A stretch of DNA of 64,000 nt from Anagrus nilaparvatae (taxonomy: Eukaryota; Arthropoda; Insecta; Hymenoptera; Mymaridae). The stretch covers positions 5,731,501 through 5,795,500 of the forward strand of contig JAKSXM010000288.1 in assembly GCA_022575985.1 (NCBI GenBank). Direction: 5' to 3'. The translations under genes and the position numbers were made by a program. How positions within the stretch are numbered: position 1 is the first letter of the stretch; every line of letters begins with the position of its first letter. This document shows, piece after piece, positions 34,813 to 48,174 of the stretch. The notes beneath the pieces were generated by a model. The model was not told the origin of the DNA and made no database searches. It saw nothing but the letters and a program-made list of their open reading frames with translations.

Positions 34813-34849
34813 TAATGTTACATGTTAAATGAAATGAAAAAAGTTTTTC

Positions 34850-35395
34850 AATCTTCAGTGACTCTAAGAGTGTTCTAAAGGCTCTAGTTAATTCTCCTAA
34901 GGTGACTAAGGCACCTTATTTAATAATTGACATCAACCAATAAAATCAGACATATAACAATTATCCGATAATAAATAAAGACATCAAACTCTAGATCCCA
35001 ACACATTGCAATATAACCGGTAGCGAGGAAGCTAATAAGATTTCTAAAAACTCTAGTAGACATGGAAGAGACTCCTAGTTATCTATACCTGGTAAAGGTT
35101 AAATATTTCTGAAGAGAAAGTATGCTTCTGTCATACAACTTATAGTGTGTAAATTCTTTTGCAAGCAAAGGAAAGTATTACTATAAACATTTCTATTCTG
35201 AAAATAAGAAACCATGGTTCGACAAGATAGAAGCCAACAGAAAATCTTAAGTTATGATAAATAGTACTAGATCTGGTCCTACTTCAACAAAACAACATTT
35301 GTTTGTGGTGCAGAAGAATCTATTGAATATTTTATATGGCAGTGTTAGATTCGACAAGCAGAGAAAAATATCCATAGTTAAAATAAAAATATCCA
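34850..35395 (+). pseudogene. LINE relic continued: RNase H and C-terminal finger
   Basis: Readable blocks continue the relic at 31948-33112: VLKALVNSPKVTKAPYLIID near 34870, then IPTHCNITGSEEANK near 35005 (the conserved histidine region of LINE RNase H). These are followed by YFSENKKPWFDKIEANRK near 35190, and HLF..CGAEESIEYFIWQC near 35300, a Cys/His motif typical of LINE C-termini. Several frame changes and stops are present. Confidence 0.8.
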
Positions 35396-35429
35396 GACTT
35401 AAAACAAATTTTTAGGACTAGGACCGTAT

Positions 35430-36010
35430 AGTTTAGAATGATTATTGCAGTCGGAGTTTCAATTTTAGGTATTTTGAAAAGATCAATTTTTATCATTATT
35501 TTTGTTCTCTCTTATCACTATAGACAATAAACCAAATGCCCATTTTTAACCGAAAATGACTAATTTTTAAATTGTAGCAAAAATTGAAATTTTGATTAAA
35601 AATAGGTCTTATAGATCCCAAAAATTTTTTATTAACCTTAATTAAATTTCCAAAAACTTTTTACTTGTTCTTTTTGAATTTTTCTTTTAGCTGAGCAGAT
35701 ATGATAATTTACAGAAAGTGTCTGAATTTAAGGTTTAAAAAAAAAAATCATACTTTATCACTAAATTTGTAGAACCATATCTCAAAAATATCTAAAGCTA
35801 AAAGGACGAGTAAAAAATTTTAGAAACTTGGAACTTACAAAAAATTTTATCATACATTTAAAAATTGATGAATTTTGACCGAAAATGGGCATTTGGTTTA
35901 TTAACTATTACGATGAGAGAATCCGTGATAAAAAATTGCGGATTACGGGGATCGAAGGGTGTGTTTTATAAGAAAAAAATTTGACCATGTGGATGTATTT
36001 TGGTTGAATT
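35430..36010. repeat. Diverged relative of the 1405/14955 repeat
   Basis: Contains 'tgaaaagatcaatttttatc' and a 'ccaaatgcccatttttaacc' block with its inverse ('gaaaatgggcatttggttta') at about 35880, so the region folds back. Resembles 1560-1740 and 15130-15280. Confidence 0.6.
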
Positions 36011-36460
36011 TAAAGATGACAGCGTTATTTGGAAAATTGCCCAAAAACCCTATTTTATGATGTTGTCGTAACACTGAATTAAAGTAGCCCCCTTAAAAAA
36101 AATTTAAGCAAGTAATACTGCGCTAGTTAAAAAAACACAAAAATATGATAATTTACTTTTCTAGAGGTTCAGAAAAATTCTCTTGAGAGTTATTAAACTC
36201 AAAAAAATGCTAAATTTGGAAATTCAAGCAACAATATTTGGCCCATAACTCTGAACCCGTCAAGAATAAATAAAAATAAATAATTTCATCATTTTTAGTT
36301 ACCCAAAATACACGCGAAATGCCCTTTTGAAATAATTTTTAAAACTTTTTTAGTCCGCAGCAAGTTTTTGACATCAAAAGCTGTCCAATTTTTCGTATTT
36401 TAACTACTGAAATTAACTCATAACTTTTTGCTTAAAAAAATAACTCAAAATAAATGATAA
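36011..36460. other. No gene seen
   Basis: AT-rich spacer. Confidence 0.4.
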
Positions 36461-36859
36461 AAACTCCAAAATGCTGCAGTCAGATACGTATCCGATATTA
36501 AATTCCCAAATAGGACCTCTCCTGCTAGACTGAAATTAGGCTGGCTTAATGTGAGGCTACGCCAAAAATACTTATGTGCAGTCCATATATACAATGTCCT
36601 GAACACCCAGCTACCCACATACCTGAAGGAAAAAATTAACATTTACATTCCCACAAGAGACCTTCGTCCTCATTTACGACCCCATCTCTCAATCACAACA
36701 TCCAAAAGCCCCCAATACAACAATTCCACCCTAGTCTATATGCTAAACTTTTGGAACACCCTCCCTGAACATATCCGCCTTGCTACCTCCTTAGACACCT
36801 TCAAACAAAATATCTACCTTTATCTTTTACAACAAGATTCCTCCGCCATCCCATCCTAA
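36461..36859 (+). pseudogene. LINE ORF2 C-terminal fragment
   Basis: An open frame of ~132 residues starting after a stop at 36458. It reads 'KLQNAAVRYV', 'RLKLGWLNVRLRQKYLCAVH', 'LPTYLKE' and 'FWNTLPEHIRLA..LDTFKQ', the typical tail of non-LTR retrotransposon reverse transcriptase proteins. Base composition is clearly richer in C than its surroundings. There is no upstream RT core, so the copy is 5'-truncated. It is a different family from the relic at 31948-35395, because its C-terminus lacks RNase H and a finger. Confidence 0.88.
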
Positions 36860-37292
36860 AAATTCTTTAACAGCACCACATAATAACTCCTCAAACTCCC
36901 CCTCCTCTTGTCCTTTTTCTGATTACTTCCTTTTTTCATCCCCTGTCCCCTTTCTTAACTTTTCTAATTCCCAAACCTCCTTCCTTCCCAACACCTGTAA
37001 GCCAAAACAAAACCAAAATGCACCAAATTTTTCCTAGTAAATAAACTCCCAAAGAGCTCTTAAATTTAAATTTATCTAGTTAATATTATTATCAAATATT
37101 TTTAGATTATAAAATTATTTTCTTATTTCTATTTTAAATTTGTTAAATATTATATAAAATCCTTTTTTATAAATTTTTATATATAAAACTTTTGTAAATA
37201 ACGTGCCTGCGCAATAAAATGTAAATACTTATTTTGTAATTCAATATTTTTGTACAATTCTGTATAAATAAAGCTTTAAATCAATCAATCAA
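36860..37292 (+). mobile_element. LINE 3' UTR with AATAAA and (TCAA)n tail
   Basis: Continues from the coding fragment through 'cttgtcctttttctgatt' and 'gtaaataacgtgcctgcgca' to 'tctgtataaataaag' and (AATC)n. Shared with 4790-5054. Confidence 0.85.
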
Positions 37293-37379
37293 AAAAACTT
37301 TTTTTTCCATAAAATGAAACCCAAGAACGATTGAACACCTTAAAAAATCGAAAAAACGTTTATTTCTTTTGGCAGTCTA

Positions 37380-37800
37380 GTATGCATGTATGTATGTATG
37401 TTGCACTGTAACCTGTGATATTTCACAACCAGAGACCGAATTTTTTTTTTTTTTTAAATTTTTTTTAAATTTTTTTCTCAAAATTTTTGCCACCAAAAAA
37501 TTAAAAAAATACCATACTTTTTTTTCTTCTTGGACGTAGTACCTAATTACTTTCTATGGGAGTATTAGTTTTAGAAATATCGTTTATAGTCAATATTTGG
37601 ATCTGATACGTAATTTTTTGAAAATTTTTTTCTCAAAATTTTTGCCGCCAAAAAATGTCAATTTGTTTTTTTTTAGGACGAAGTACTTATTTTCTTCCTA
37701 TGAAAGTACGAATATCTAGAATTTTCGTTTGTAAAGGGTTTCTCCAACGTAATTTTTCGAAATTTTTTACATAATTATGCTATTATTATGCATAATTTTT
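37380..37800 (-). repeat. Dispersed repeat related to 11600-12330
   Basis: A (TATG)n tract near 37380-37403, 'tttctcaaaatttttgccac' twice, and 'ggacgtagtac(c/t)taatta' units that mirror the 'aagtacttt...' units of the other copies. Confidence 0.65.
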
Positions 37801-39959
37801 TTTTTTGGACGTAGTTGCTAATGAGGAACCATAGTGCCAATTACTTGGCAACGTTTTTACAACAGTAACATAACATAGCTTATGCAAAAACAAATTAATT
37901 ATAATTCTTTACTTGAATTTAATTATAATTCTTTACTCATAAAAATTTGTCAATTTATACGAATTCATTAATTCATCCTAACATTTTTTGTAAAGGTAGA
38001 ATAATAAAAATCAAAACCTTTTTAGTATGATAATAAAAATTATCTTTCCATTTTAATTAAATCCCTAAAGAACAATAATTAAACTATAATTAATCATTTT
38101 CTAAAAGAAACTTTACCCCTTGTTGACTTTTCTTATGATCTACAGGTTCAAAACTATCCTTATTTTTTTATATATAAAAAAAGCAACAACAACAAAAAAA
38201 AAATGAATAAACAGATTATAACACAAGGAAATTCTTTATTAAGACATGAATTTTATAAACACCTGCTTTAACTAGATAAACGAGGACCGTAACAAAATTT
38301 AATATAAAAAATATAATAATAAAAGAAGTCTACACTTTTTTTCTTTATACCTATTTAATACGAAAGGCTTTAGTAGGTAAAAATTTTTTTATCTTAAATC
38401 ATAACTTGTATTTTTTATTAAGGGTCGCGTGTACTCTGAAAAAAAAAATATCTAATTTGTAATTTTTTTTTTAACCTTTTTTTTTTTAATAATAACAGGT
38501 GCTTTTTTATTATAATAGATGACTATAATTAAAAAAATATATTTAATTTGCAAATATTAATATTTTAGAGGTGGTTAAAGTATGTTTACTGTTAAATTAG
38601 ACGGAAATAGCAATTTGTGGATTATATTCATTATCCAAAAGGTAGCATTTATTTCCATATTGACGGAAAAGTTTTAGGATTTGTAATTAATAGCTAAATT
38701 TCATTTTTTGATCTACTGGTTCCGAATCTGCAGGTATTTCATCTCTAAAACATTAGTGATTTCCGCTAAAAATACCAGAGAGGCTGTAAATGCTATTTTT
38801 TTGCAAATATTTCGGAATATATAAACGCTAACCAATGATTTTAAGCTGCAAGTCAATAAGATTACCTAAAGAAAAAGCTTTTTCCTAAAGTTGTGTAATG
38901 TCCCATTATCGGGTTTAAAGGGACAAAGCACTATTTTACGTGTAAAATTACTATTTCATCTCAAATAAATTTTTAACCTGAATTTTCAGATGGTGCATAA
39001 CATCCTCTTTACCTCTGGGGGTCGTTGAAAAAAAACGTAACGCAAATTTTTTCGTTTTTGAGGTACCTAACTACCCTTTGTAACAAACACAATGTCACAT
39101 TTTTTTCTACCCCCTACCCACTTTTAAAATCGTTACTAACAAAAAATTTCAATGTTATCATTATATATTTTTTACAAGAGTACTTTTCTGATAAACTACA
39201 ATGAAAATAAGCGTTCACTCTATTTTGTCAACTAAATTTTATAAAGGGTTATTACCGAACGTTTTTTTTTTTTACTTGAACTCAAAACCTCAAAATCTTT
39301 TGAATTTATGTCCTTTTTACCTGAAAATTTTCCAATATATTTAAATTTATTTGAAAAATTTCATATTTTTTATAAAAAATAACCGAGGTCACGTAACCAC
39401 CAATATGTAATATCAGTCAACTTTTTATTTTATTTTGTTTTCTCGGGGCGCCGACACTAAAGGATTCGCCATATGGTTTATTTTATTTTTATTTTTTTGA
39501 AGATAGGCATTATAAATGCATAAAGGTTTCGAAGAAACTTTTGTAGAATATATGCACAAGTTTTTTAAGTATATGATATTTTTTTGGCGCGTGCTGTGTA
39601 ATTAGAAGAATACAAATAAAAAAAAAAGAATGGTTAGATATAATACGTGCTGACGAAAATGATGATTATGATGATGATGATGATGATGATGATGATGTAG
39701 GTCCTGATGGTATTTGCGGTATTTTACATGTTTTCAAGGTTTTGGTCATTCTTTTTTTTGGAATCTATTGTATAAATGAATTTCAATCGCGTATGGCACT
39801 CTTGTTAAAAAAGAAACTATATATCAACAGAAATATACTTGGTTGTTTTATATTTTCTGCACTGCTGTAGGCTCTATTATACAAGTGAATTTCATAATTT
39901 TACCTTATGCATATATATTAGCCTGGAAGTTATAACAAATGTAATGCTACGCACAGCGA
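37801..39959. other. No gene seen; (GAT)n microsatellite at 39661-39698
   Basis: AT-rich DNA. The only clear feature is the GAT trinucleotide array. A short readable patch near 38630-38690 has no recognisable domain. Confidence 0.45.
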
Positions 39960-40440
39960 TTGTTAACTGAAGGACCGGTCCAACAGAAGGCTATCTAAGA
40001 TAGCATGACTATACAAACCCTGGACAAAAATATCCCCTTTCCAGGGCGATTCAGTAACAAAAATAAGGTATAGCGTTTCGAGTTCACTAATCTGCTAATG
40101 AGCTCATGCCCGGTAGCTGGAGTATTATTATTGCAGGCTTTTGACCTTTGAATGAACTGTTTTTGGTTATAGACTGTTCCCAAATAGTAACTCGGATTAG
40201 TGGTTTCAATCTAATCAGTTCCTTTTTTTCTTCATCAGACGAGTTTATGGTATCAAACCACTTACTCCCTCTAGCCAACTACTCAGTCCTCCCGTCTCGG
40301 TCTGCGTGGTCGCCGAACACCACAAGCGCTAGAAATTCTCCCCTATGAACAACATAGCTTTCAACCTCCAAGGATTATTTCCTTATCCCCGGGGGCCTAC
40401 TTACTAGATGAGATACCTAAAAAACGGCCCTACTTCTAAG
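39960..40440 (-). other. GC-richer island with broken coding-like sequence
   Basis: In contrast to the flanks, this ~480 bp has balanced composition and overlapping short open frames on both strands. On the minus strand, blocks such as YVVHRGEFLALVVFGDHADR and RGSKWFDTINSSDEEKKELI lie in neighbouring frames separated by a stop, which suggests one decayed protein. I do not recognise the family. It may be a transposon gene or a processed pseudogene. Confidence 0.4.
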
Positions 40441-41053
40441 CGATATAGATAGAGTTTTACTATAATTCTCCTTTATTTTTCGCCATGTAAAATACTCGCC
40501 TCCTGCAGAAAAAGTCTGCCTGCAGAAGTCTACATAAAGTTATTTTGATGTGGCAACAAAGGTTTGCCATTTATCAACAAAAAGCTAATGATAATCCTAA
40601 AAATATAAGGGCATAAAATTACTTTTAAGTAGCGCAAGCAATCATCTAGGGCTTTAAAAAGAGTTTTAGATTGTATAACATTAATGCGATACCATCGTAT
40701 TTAGAAGTATTTAATTTACCAAAATTTAAAAAACCTTCTTATGTTTTTGTTAAGTGATGCCTTTTGGCAATCAATAATCAGAGTTCAATATAACTTTTTT
40801 TTAACTATCAGGCTAATATACTTCAGATACAATATTGTTGCATCATATGTATTTATTATATTTATAAAGCTTGAGGGTTTTTTTTGTGGTTAACACTACG
40901 AGGTCATTTACGAAAAAAAGGGTTTTATTGTTAAATATATATTACATGTATAATACACCTGAAATGATGTAATTATATTGAGGAAGTTTTTTATTTTTTT
41001 GGAAACAAAATATAAAAATTATTTATTTTAAAAAGAAAATTATTTTTTGTTCC

Positions 41054-41085
<32 letters not shown>

Positions 41086-42172
41086 TTTTGGGTTTTGTAA
41101 CATACCTGTTTGCTGATTTATTATCTGAAATTTTGTTGATACGTAACTTTAAAATAGGAAATATATTAAAACATATTTGACTTTGAGAATAGTATATTTG
41201 CGGCTTGTGTCCATAAAATTAAAGAATGGCTCAAATCGCATGTAAATTTCCTTCCGAGGCGAAGTCGATTTGGGGCATTCTTTATTTATGGACAAGGTCT
41301 GTATAAAATTTTACTGGGGCAGTAGCGAGAAATTTTGATTTCCTCGGCCGCGTAGCGTAAAAAAAAATATCAAAGAGTTTGTAAATTATAAAAACTAATG
41401 TTTGCTTATTAGTGATCAGTTCTGCATATAATGCATGAGAAAAATCGTATTTGAATCAGCAATATCTACTCCATAAAAATTTCCAAATTTTAAACAAATA
41501 TAACAGTAATTCATTTAGAATGCAGCTCTTTTCCAGCCAGAAATATACTATTTAAAGGTTACCCTTATTTACTGCATGGTTTGAAATATCCAGCAATTCA
41601 TAAAATTTTGATAAATTTTACAAAATTTTTATAATTTTTTCGAAAAGACATGCAAGTTACTAGAATTAATATCGGACAAAAACTTGAAGCATTTTAGTAG
41701 CATTTGTTTTAACTGCCAGTAAAATAAAAAAAGTCAGAAATTTAGATCATAATAATTTAAATTATCATTTAAATGATAACTTTTGTACAAAAATCGTGCA
41801 TGATCTACGTACCTAATCTGATGTTATTTAAAATGCCATGCCAGCAGGTAAACAAGTGATGCCAGCGTATCTTGATCTTGTGGTTATCGTTTTTATAAAC
41901 TATTTAAAAAAAAAAAATTTTTGCGTATCTTATTTAGAAATTAAGTTTAATTGTTCTCCATAAAATTTAGTAGTCAATTATTTCTGCAATTTCAGTCAAT
42001 TATTTATACAAAAAATTAATTTTATCTATATTCAGTTAAATAACAAATAAGGCATAAATTTTTTTTTTTATTTTCCAGATCGACAGTACTGCAGATTGGC
42101 TAAATTAAATTTCTATTTTGAAGAAACAACATTGTTTTGAACGCATTTTTATACTACTTATACTCATTTCAG
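40441..42172. other. No gene body; (TTTTG)n and a dispersed repeat
   Basis: (TTTTG)n at 41054-41090. About 41205-41375 ('aaagaatggctcaaatcgca', 'cgaggcgaagtcga') is a copy of the repeat at 6192 and 56545. Confidence 0.5.
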
Positions 42173-42222
42173 CTGGTTTAATTTACAAATTTTGAAGAAT
42201 TCTCAATAAAACCGTTATGGAG
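42173..42222 (+). other. Candidate micro-exon with start codon: ATGGAG then GTAAGT
   Basis: A 50-bp segment bounded by a good acceptor (TTATACTCATTTCAG, AG at 42171-42172) and a consensus donor (GTAAGT at 42223-42228). It contains a 5'-UTR-like stretch and then ATG GAG, so two codons end in phase 0. Both zinc-finger exons downstream (53640 and 58113) begin in phase 0 right after acceptors and lack their own upstream start. It could therefore be their first coding exon, across an intron of 11.4 or 15.9 kb. This is inference; short donor/acceptor combinations also occur by chance. Confidence 0.4.
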
Positions 42223-42484
42223 GTAAGTAAAATTTTAAAAAATCAAGATTATGTGTTCAGAAAACAAACATAAGCTTTAAGATTAAGTAGTACAAACACA
42301 CAAAAAGGCATGACAAACGCATGACAGTCCCTAATAATATTTCAATAATTTCAATAATTTCTTTTAAAATGAATTTTTCTTATTTTACATGAAAACGTAA
42401 ATTGTTTTTTTTTTTTTTTAAATAACAATAGTTCACTTGCCCACACCGTGTTTATAGACTAGAGTAGTTGAAAAGAAAAAGGCC

Positions 42485-43050
42485 ATTAATTCAGGGGTGA
42501 AGGGGATTGAAAAAATAACTTTTTTAGGAGAAGTGGGTTCAAATAGACTTAAAATAATTTTGATTTAGGGAGTTCAAATAATTTAGATTTGGGAACTTAA
42601 AATAAATCAGCTGTATGGACTTATGGTGTCATAAGATATTAGTTAAAATAGACAGTTTTTGCAATTTATTCGACCTTTTCATCTGATAATTTAATTATGT
42701 TTTTGGAGTCTCTGAATGTGAATTCGATACCTGTTTTGATAAGTAACCCGCTTGCCTACAATAAAATAACTTAAGTTGTTTTTACGTTTTTCTGGAATTT
42801 TTCATATTCGGCAACATGGCTATTAACATAGAACATGTTCATAGGGAGGTGTACTCGGATAACTCTCTTGCAGTAGGAAGGAGGGGGGCAAAGTGAAGTT
42901 TTTAGGCAAAAAACGCTTTTCGGTAAAATGTACTTAAAATATTTTTGATTTAGGGACTTAAAATAATTTAAAATGAGATTCAGAGCCTGATTAGGACCTG
43001 ATAAGAACAAGGACTAAGAAAAATGTTGATTGGTTTTAATTTAGGGACTT
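42485..43050 (-). mobile_element. C-tract element family, two reverse copies
   Basis: About 42485-42610 ('tttagggagttcaaataattt', 'gggaacttaaaataaat') and about 42815-43050 (TAACATAGAACATGTTCATA, G-run, 'gacctgataagaacaaggac'). The second is very like 25460-25650. The ORF at 42771-43010 is inside. Confidence 0.7.
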
Positions 43051-46000
43051 AAAATAGTTTTTACACTTTTAATACACTGGTAGCCATTAATCTTAAAAAA
43101 GGTTTTTTTACGCTGATTTAGAATTTTTTAACTTTTCGATGTTTTAAAAAGACTTATCCCGCACTGAACTTTTGATGTGATCGTATTACACCTATTACAC
43201 TTTTTGCTATTACTATATTTTATGAACTGTATGTTCTTGATTTATAAACAATTCAAAAATTTATGTTTCTTTTCAGAACACATAATCTTACCATTTTAGA
43301 ATGGGTAATTGTCAATTTTGTTGCATAATTTTATTAATTATTTAGTTTATAATACCCCAGCTCTTTAATGTTTCTATTAAAAAAAACATATACCCATTTA
43401 TTTTTAAAATTCAAATTAACTTAAAATTTACTTTATGATTTAAAATATTTTTATTTTTAATATACGTATCATAATTTTATTAATTAATTAAACAAAAAAA
43501 TTACCTCACGAAGAAAGTTTAAATTTTATATCAGATACGTTAAATGTAATAGACTTTTGCACGCTGTCGAATGCAAGGGCAAAACCTATATTATGTTCAT
43601 TGGTTAGCGAATAGCTATAACTGATTTTTAACTAAGACCTACAGAAGTATTTCATTTTTTTGTATCAAGAAGGCCTAAGCGTTGGAAAAGAAATGAAATT
43701 AAATTATTTCTCTTCTTAAATCATTTAAGTAATACATTTACTTAGTACATTTACTTAAGTACATTTTTAGTAATACATAATTGTGTAACCTACTTGTGTT
43801 TACTTATTTACATATTTGTTTATTTTTGTTTCATTTTTTAATGACTATCAGTATTTTAAGATTGAATTAAGCAAACAGCCAGCTATATATTTTTTAAATA
43901 GCCACCATAGAAAACATTTATTTCACATAATAAGTTAAATTTTGGAGTAATCGAGCCTCCAGCCACACGGTGTTCCGATTCAATCAAAAATCTGCTGACT
44001 TCGTAGACTTTTTTTTTTTCTCTCATTTATTTTGTTAAATCCTGATCAAGATTCTACAAAGAGAAGATTTTTTATTAAATCGGGACACTGTGAGCCAGTT
44101 CTAAGTTCATAAACTGGGTATAGTAAAACATATCATCAAGAATCAAGAAATCCTGCATTCCGCCCACCTATATTAAAGTTTTCTAGCCAATTTAATGTTT
44201 CTCACCTTTTACGTATTGTTACATGTCAATTTCTTGAAGTATTTAAAAAATTTATAAAGGGTTTTCAAAAATGGAGCCAAAGCTTGTGCGATATTTTTTT
44301 ACAAAAAAATAAATTTTTTATTATAAATTTTATAATTGTACGTAACAAATATTAAAATTAGAAAATTTAAGGTTATAGCTGTGGAGGCATAACACACAAG
44401 ATTTGAAAAAATGGATTTTTTTTCAATTTCGGATTTCAAAAACAGAAATATCTTTCATAAAAATCAAGATTTGTTAACAAAAAAAAAATTAAACCCAACA
44501 AACTTCCAAGTACGAAAATTAAAAACTACTGATTCTTTTATGGTAAAGTAAAAGTTTTAATTCATTTTACTCGTAAAGACTTTTCGCCTTGCAGCTATGA
44601 ATATATACTTCATTTTTGTTACACACGAGAAGAAAATTAATAATCTTATATTTAAATTTTTATAATTTTATCATGCCTGTTTTTTTAAAGAAAACTCTTC
44701 ATCTTTTTTATACAAGTTGCACATATTGGATTTTTAAGACGTTAGTACTAAAAAAACAAAAAATACATGTAATTTTTTTATTACATAATATTTTTTTTTT
44801 ACTTATTAAATTTCTTTTTGAACAACCACCTGATACTGATTAACAGTCAATTTTCAATTCTTTAAAACCCGATGAGTTATGAAACATACTTCAAAAACAT
44901 GTTATACATTGTTTCAGTAAAGAAAAGAAATGATGCAAAATGGGAAGTCTATTTATTAAGGTAGCATACGTTTGTGGTTTTTGGGGTTCTTTTACAAACA
45001 AAATAGCCCTTTCAGATTACTAATAAATATTTTTAGTGTATCTTGATGACGTTTTTTTATTTTTGTGACTTTTAAGTAGTATAGAAGTTTTTAGTTACAA
45101 ATTTTAAAATATTGAGAAATTCTATGTCCATGTATTTATTATTATAGTAATACAATTATTATCGGATAGTAAAAACTTTAATAGGAGTTTTAATTGTAAG
45201 AAATTAAATTTTTTGAAAATTTAAATGAAAACAAGACGTAAAATTGTTGAAATGTAACCAATAAAAAATCTTTCTAGTCGCTTGCTATTATGATAGTAAA
45301 ACCTTCTTGAAAATTGTAAAATTTTAATAAATGTTTACTATGGTGATATGGTGTAGATTCACTATCCGATAGTAAATGGCTGAACAAGATTTTTGGATTT
45401 AAGTTTTTTTTCTATAAATTTTTATTTAATTGTTTTTGCAATAATTTGGAAAACAAAAAAATTATTTATTCTTAATGCAGTATTCAAATTAGGTGATCAT
45501 ATTTGAATTCATTTTAATTTTATCCTATTCACAAAATTTTTAGATATGATTGGTAATTAAGTGCAAAGTAGACGTGCACAATACACGCATAAAATTTGAC
45601 AATCACCCATATTATTTTATCATTAAAAAAAGTTAAATATTAAAAGTCGAATTTCTATTCTCCGAATAAACACTTTATTTGTACATAATTATTTTGCATA
45701 CAAATTTTTAACAATTAAGATGTACAACACAAAGTAAGTATTATTTTTATCAAACTATTTCAAAGTTATTATAACCAAAATTATAACCAAAAATAAGTAT
45801 ATTTTCTAAGACACAAAAATTTTTTTAAAGCAATTCTAAAATATTTTTTTTTAAATAGTTCATTTTACAAAATGGGTATAAAAATCAAGCCTTTTTGATA
45901 AGTATACAATGCGTGCATAGCATACAAAATATAAAATTTACACAGAGAATTGCAGAATAATCTCTGTAAAGTAGTAAAATACACTCTGTAGAAAATTGAT

Positions 46001-46302
46001 AATCATTGTAAATATACAATGTGCACATTGTCAGGCTGCTGGGCCTAGATTCTGCATTTATATCATCTGTAACATATCACTTTTATAACCAAACTGTATC
46101 GCAAAAAGTACTATCATTTCTAAAAACATTTGTTTTGCGCATGCGCAGTACCACATAATGTTGATGATACGGCAGTTTATCACTGTGATATGAATGGTGA
46201 ATCAGGCCCCTGTGCTTGAATTTTGCTCTTGCATAAAAAAGCAAATGCAAAAATTTCCTTGCATTTTCAATCAAAATTTGTCTATTATTATAAAATCATT
46301 AT
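43051..46302. other. No gene seen; possibly intron
   Basis: About 3.2 kb of AT-rich sequence with fewer recognisable transposon ends than the left half of the window. If the micro-exon at 42217 is real, this is intronic. The ORF at 44616-44843 is AT-rich and domain-free. Confidence 0.4.
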
Positions 46303-46560
46303 TTTAACATGGAACATGTTTATAGTGGGAGGGGGGGTTCAAAGGTGTTGGATTTAAGGGTCGGCGGGTCGAATGAGACTTAGAATAATTATGATTTACA
46401 GACATAAAATAATTCAGGTTTAGGGATTTAGAATAATTTCGATTTAGGGACTCAGAATAGATTGGGTTTAGAATCTTAAAATCTATGTAGTAATGGTGAT
46501 AATTACAAATTATAAAAATAGCAAATTGTATTGTAATGTTGCGTAGCACTTATGCAAGTT
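46303..46560 (-). mobile_element. C-tract element family, near-complete reverse copy
   Basis: TAACATGGAACATGTTTATA, a G-run, 'tttagggatttagaataatt' and 'gatttagggactcagaatag' lines, then 'gggtttagaatctta' and 'caaattgtattgtaatgttg'. This last block is the inverse of 59300-59345, so the two copies share both inner boundaries. Confidence 0.8.
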
Positions 46561-48174
46561 TTTTTTATTTAAATGATTAAATCTTGGAATTTTATAGTAA
46601 TTTGCACGCTCAAATTTGTATATTTTATTCTTTAATTAATTTTTATCTTTCTATAGCAACTGGCCAAAGTTTTGAAATTCTGATTGATTTTTAAGCAAAA
46701 AAAATTAAAACTACCATTTTTAAGTATACTTGCTTGAATTTCCAAGCAATTCAAGCAAAAATCAAAGGCAGCAGCTTTACTATAACAGTATATTTGAAAG
46801 TTATATGATTTCAGCAATGTACAACCATAGAAAATAAAAATAAATGCTGTGTAATTGAGAAAAAATTTTTGCCAAGGATTAAAATTAATAAAGTATGAAT
46901 TTAAAAAAAAAATATTAAATATGCATACACTCATTTATCAAAGAAACCAAGGTGTCAAATTCGTCTGTTAAAGCTCAAAATTACCATTGATAGACTCAAA
47001 TGAATAATTATTTAAATGGGTCTTTATAACTAATTTCCTATAAAACCGCATAATATACTAATAAACTAATTTTATTTCATTCGTTTTAAAATATTCGCTT
47101 TTTCTCCAAATCTGTGTTCATTTTATAATAGAGCCATAATATCATGCTGCAGTAACCCAAATAATTATTTATTTAAGTCTAATTATTAAAATAAGACACT
47201 TAAATATTCATAACTTATCCTATTATTTCTAAATAAAATCCTAAAAATTTCAAAAATAATTGAAATGATACAAATTTTTGCATAAATATAATATCAATGG
47301 TAATAATTTCCTCGAAAATTTAATAATAAATTAGTTATTCCATTGTTTTTTTAGTTCTTAAAAAATAGCAAAATACATATGAAGTCTATTAATTCCATGT
47401 AATTTTAAATTAAATGCAGGTTAAATATTAATAGTTTAAGAATTTACCAAATGTCGCGAAAAAAAAAATTGCTTAAAAAACAACGTTATATTATAAGTCT
47501 ACCCTAAAAAAAAATGTATCTAGCCTATGTTCTACAGGCGTCATCATAATTATCACATTGATATGGCCATCGGCGAGGTTAAAACTTTTTTTTTTTATTT
47601 TTGACTATACAAGTAATACTTTATTATACACGCAAATATATTTTTTGGTTTTATATAAGTTAAACTTTCAGCGTGACCATATGTCGGAAATTGGTTGTTT
47701 CCGTGAAAAAAAAGTAAAGTTTAAGGATTATTAGTCATTTAAATATATGGATAAGCATGCAAAATTTTTTTTAATAGATATCTTACCTACCTGTAAGAGT
47801 TTCATACTTAGTTCCGAACTTTTTTACTTTTATAGATTGACACTTATTTTATTGTATTGAAATATAAAATGTATTTTATCATATTTTAATTTTTGATTAA
47901 AGACATAAAAAAATGTTTCGTAATTTGTTAAAATTACTATGTAGTGCAATGTGATTCATTTATATAAATACTAGTTGTGAATATTTTAATAAAAAGTTTT
48001 TGCCAAACTATTTGATATTACTGTTATTATCTTAGCCCGTTATAAAAACATAATAGCCAGTTATAAAAAGCTATAAATAACAATTTTATCGGATTTAACA
48101 CGCTTAGGAAAAAAGTTTTTTGGTAAGTAAAATCGAAAGTAAAATGTTATTGATTCAATGAACATAAATTGTAA
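46561..48174. other. No gene seen
   Basis: AT-rich DNA. The ORF at 46632-46934 shows no domain and low-complexity composition. Confidence 0.4.
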
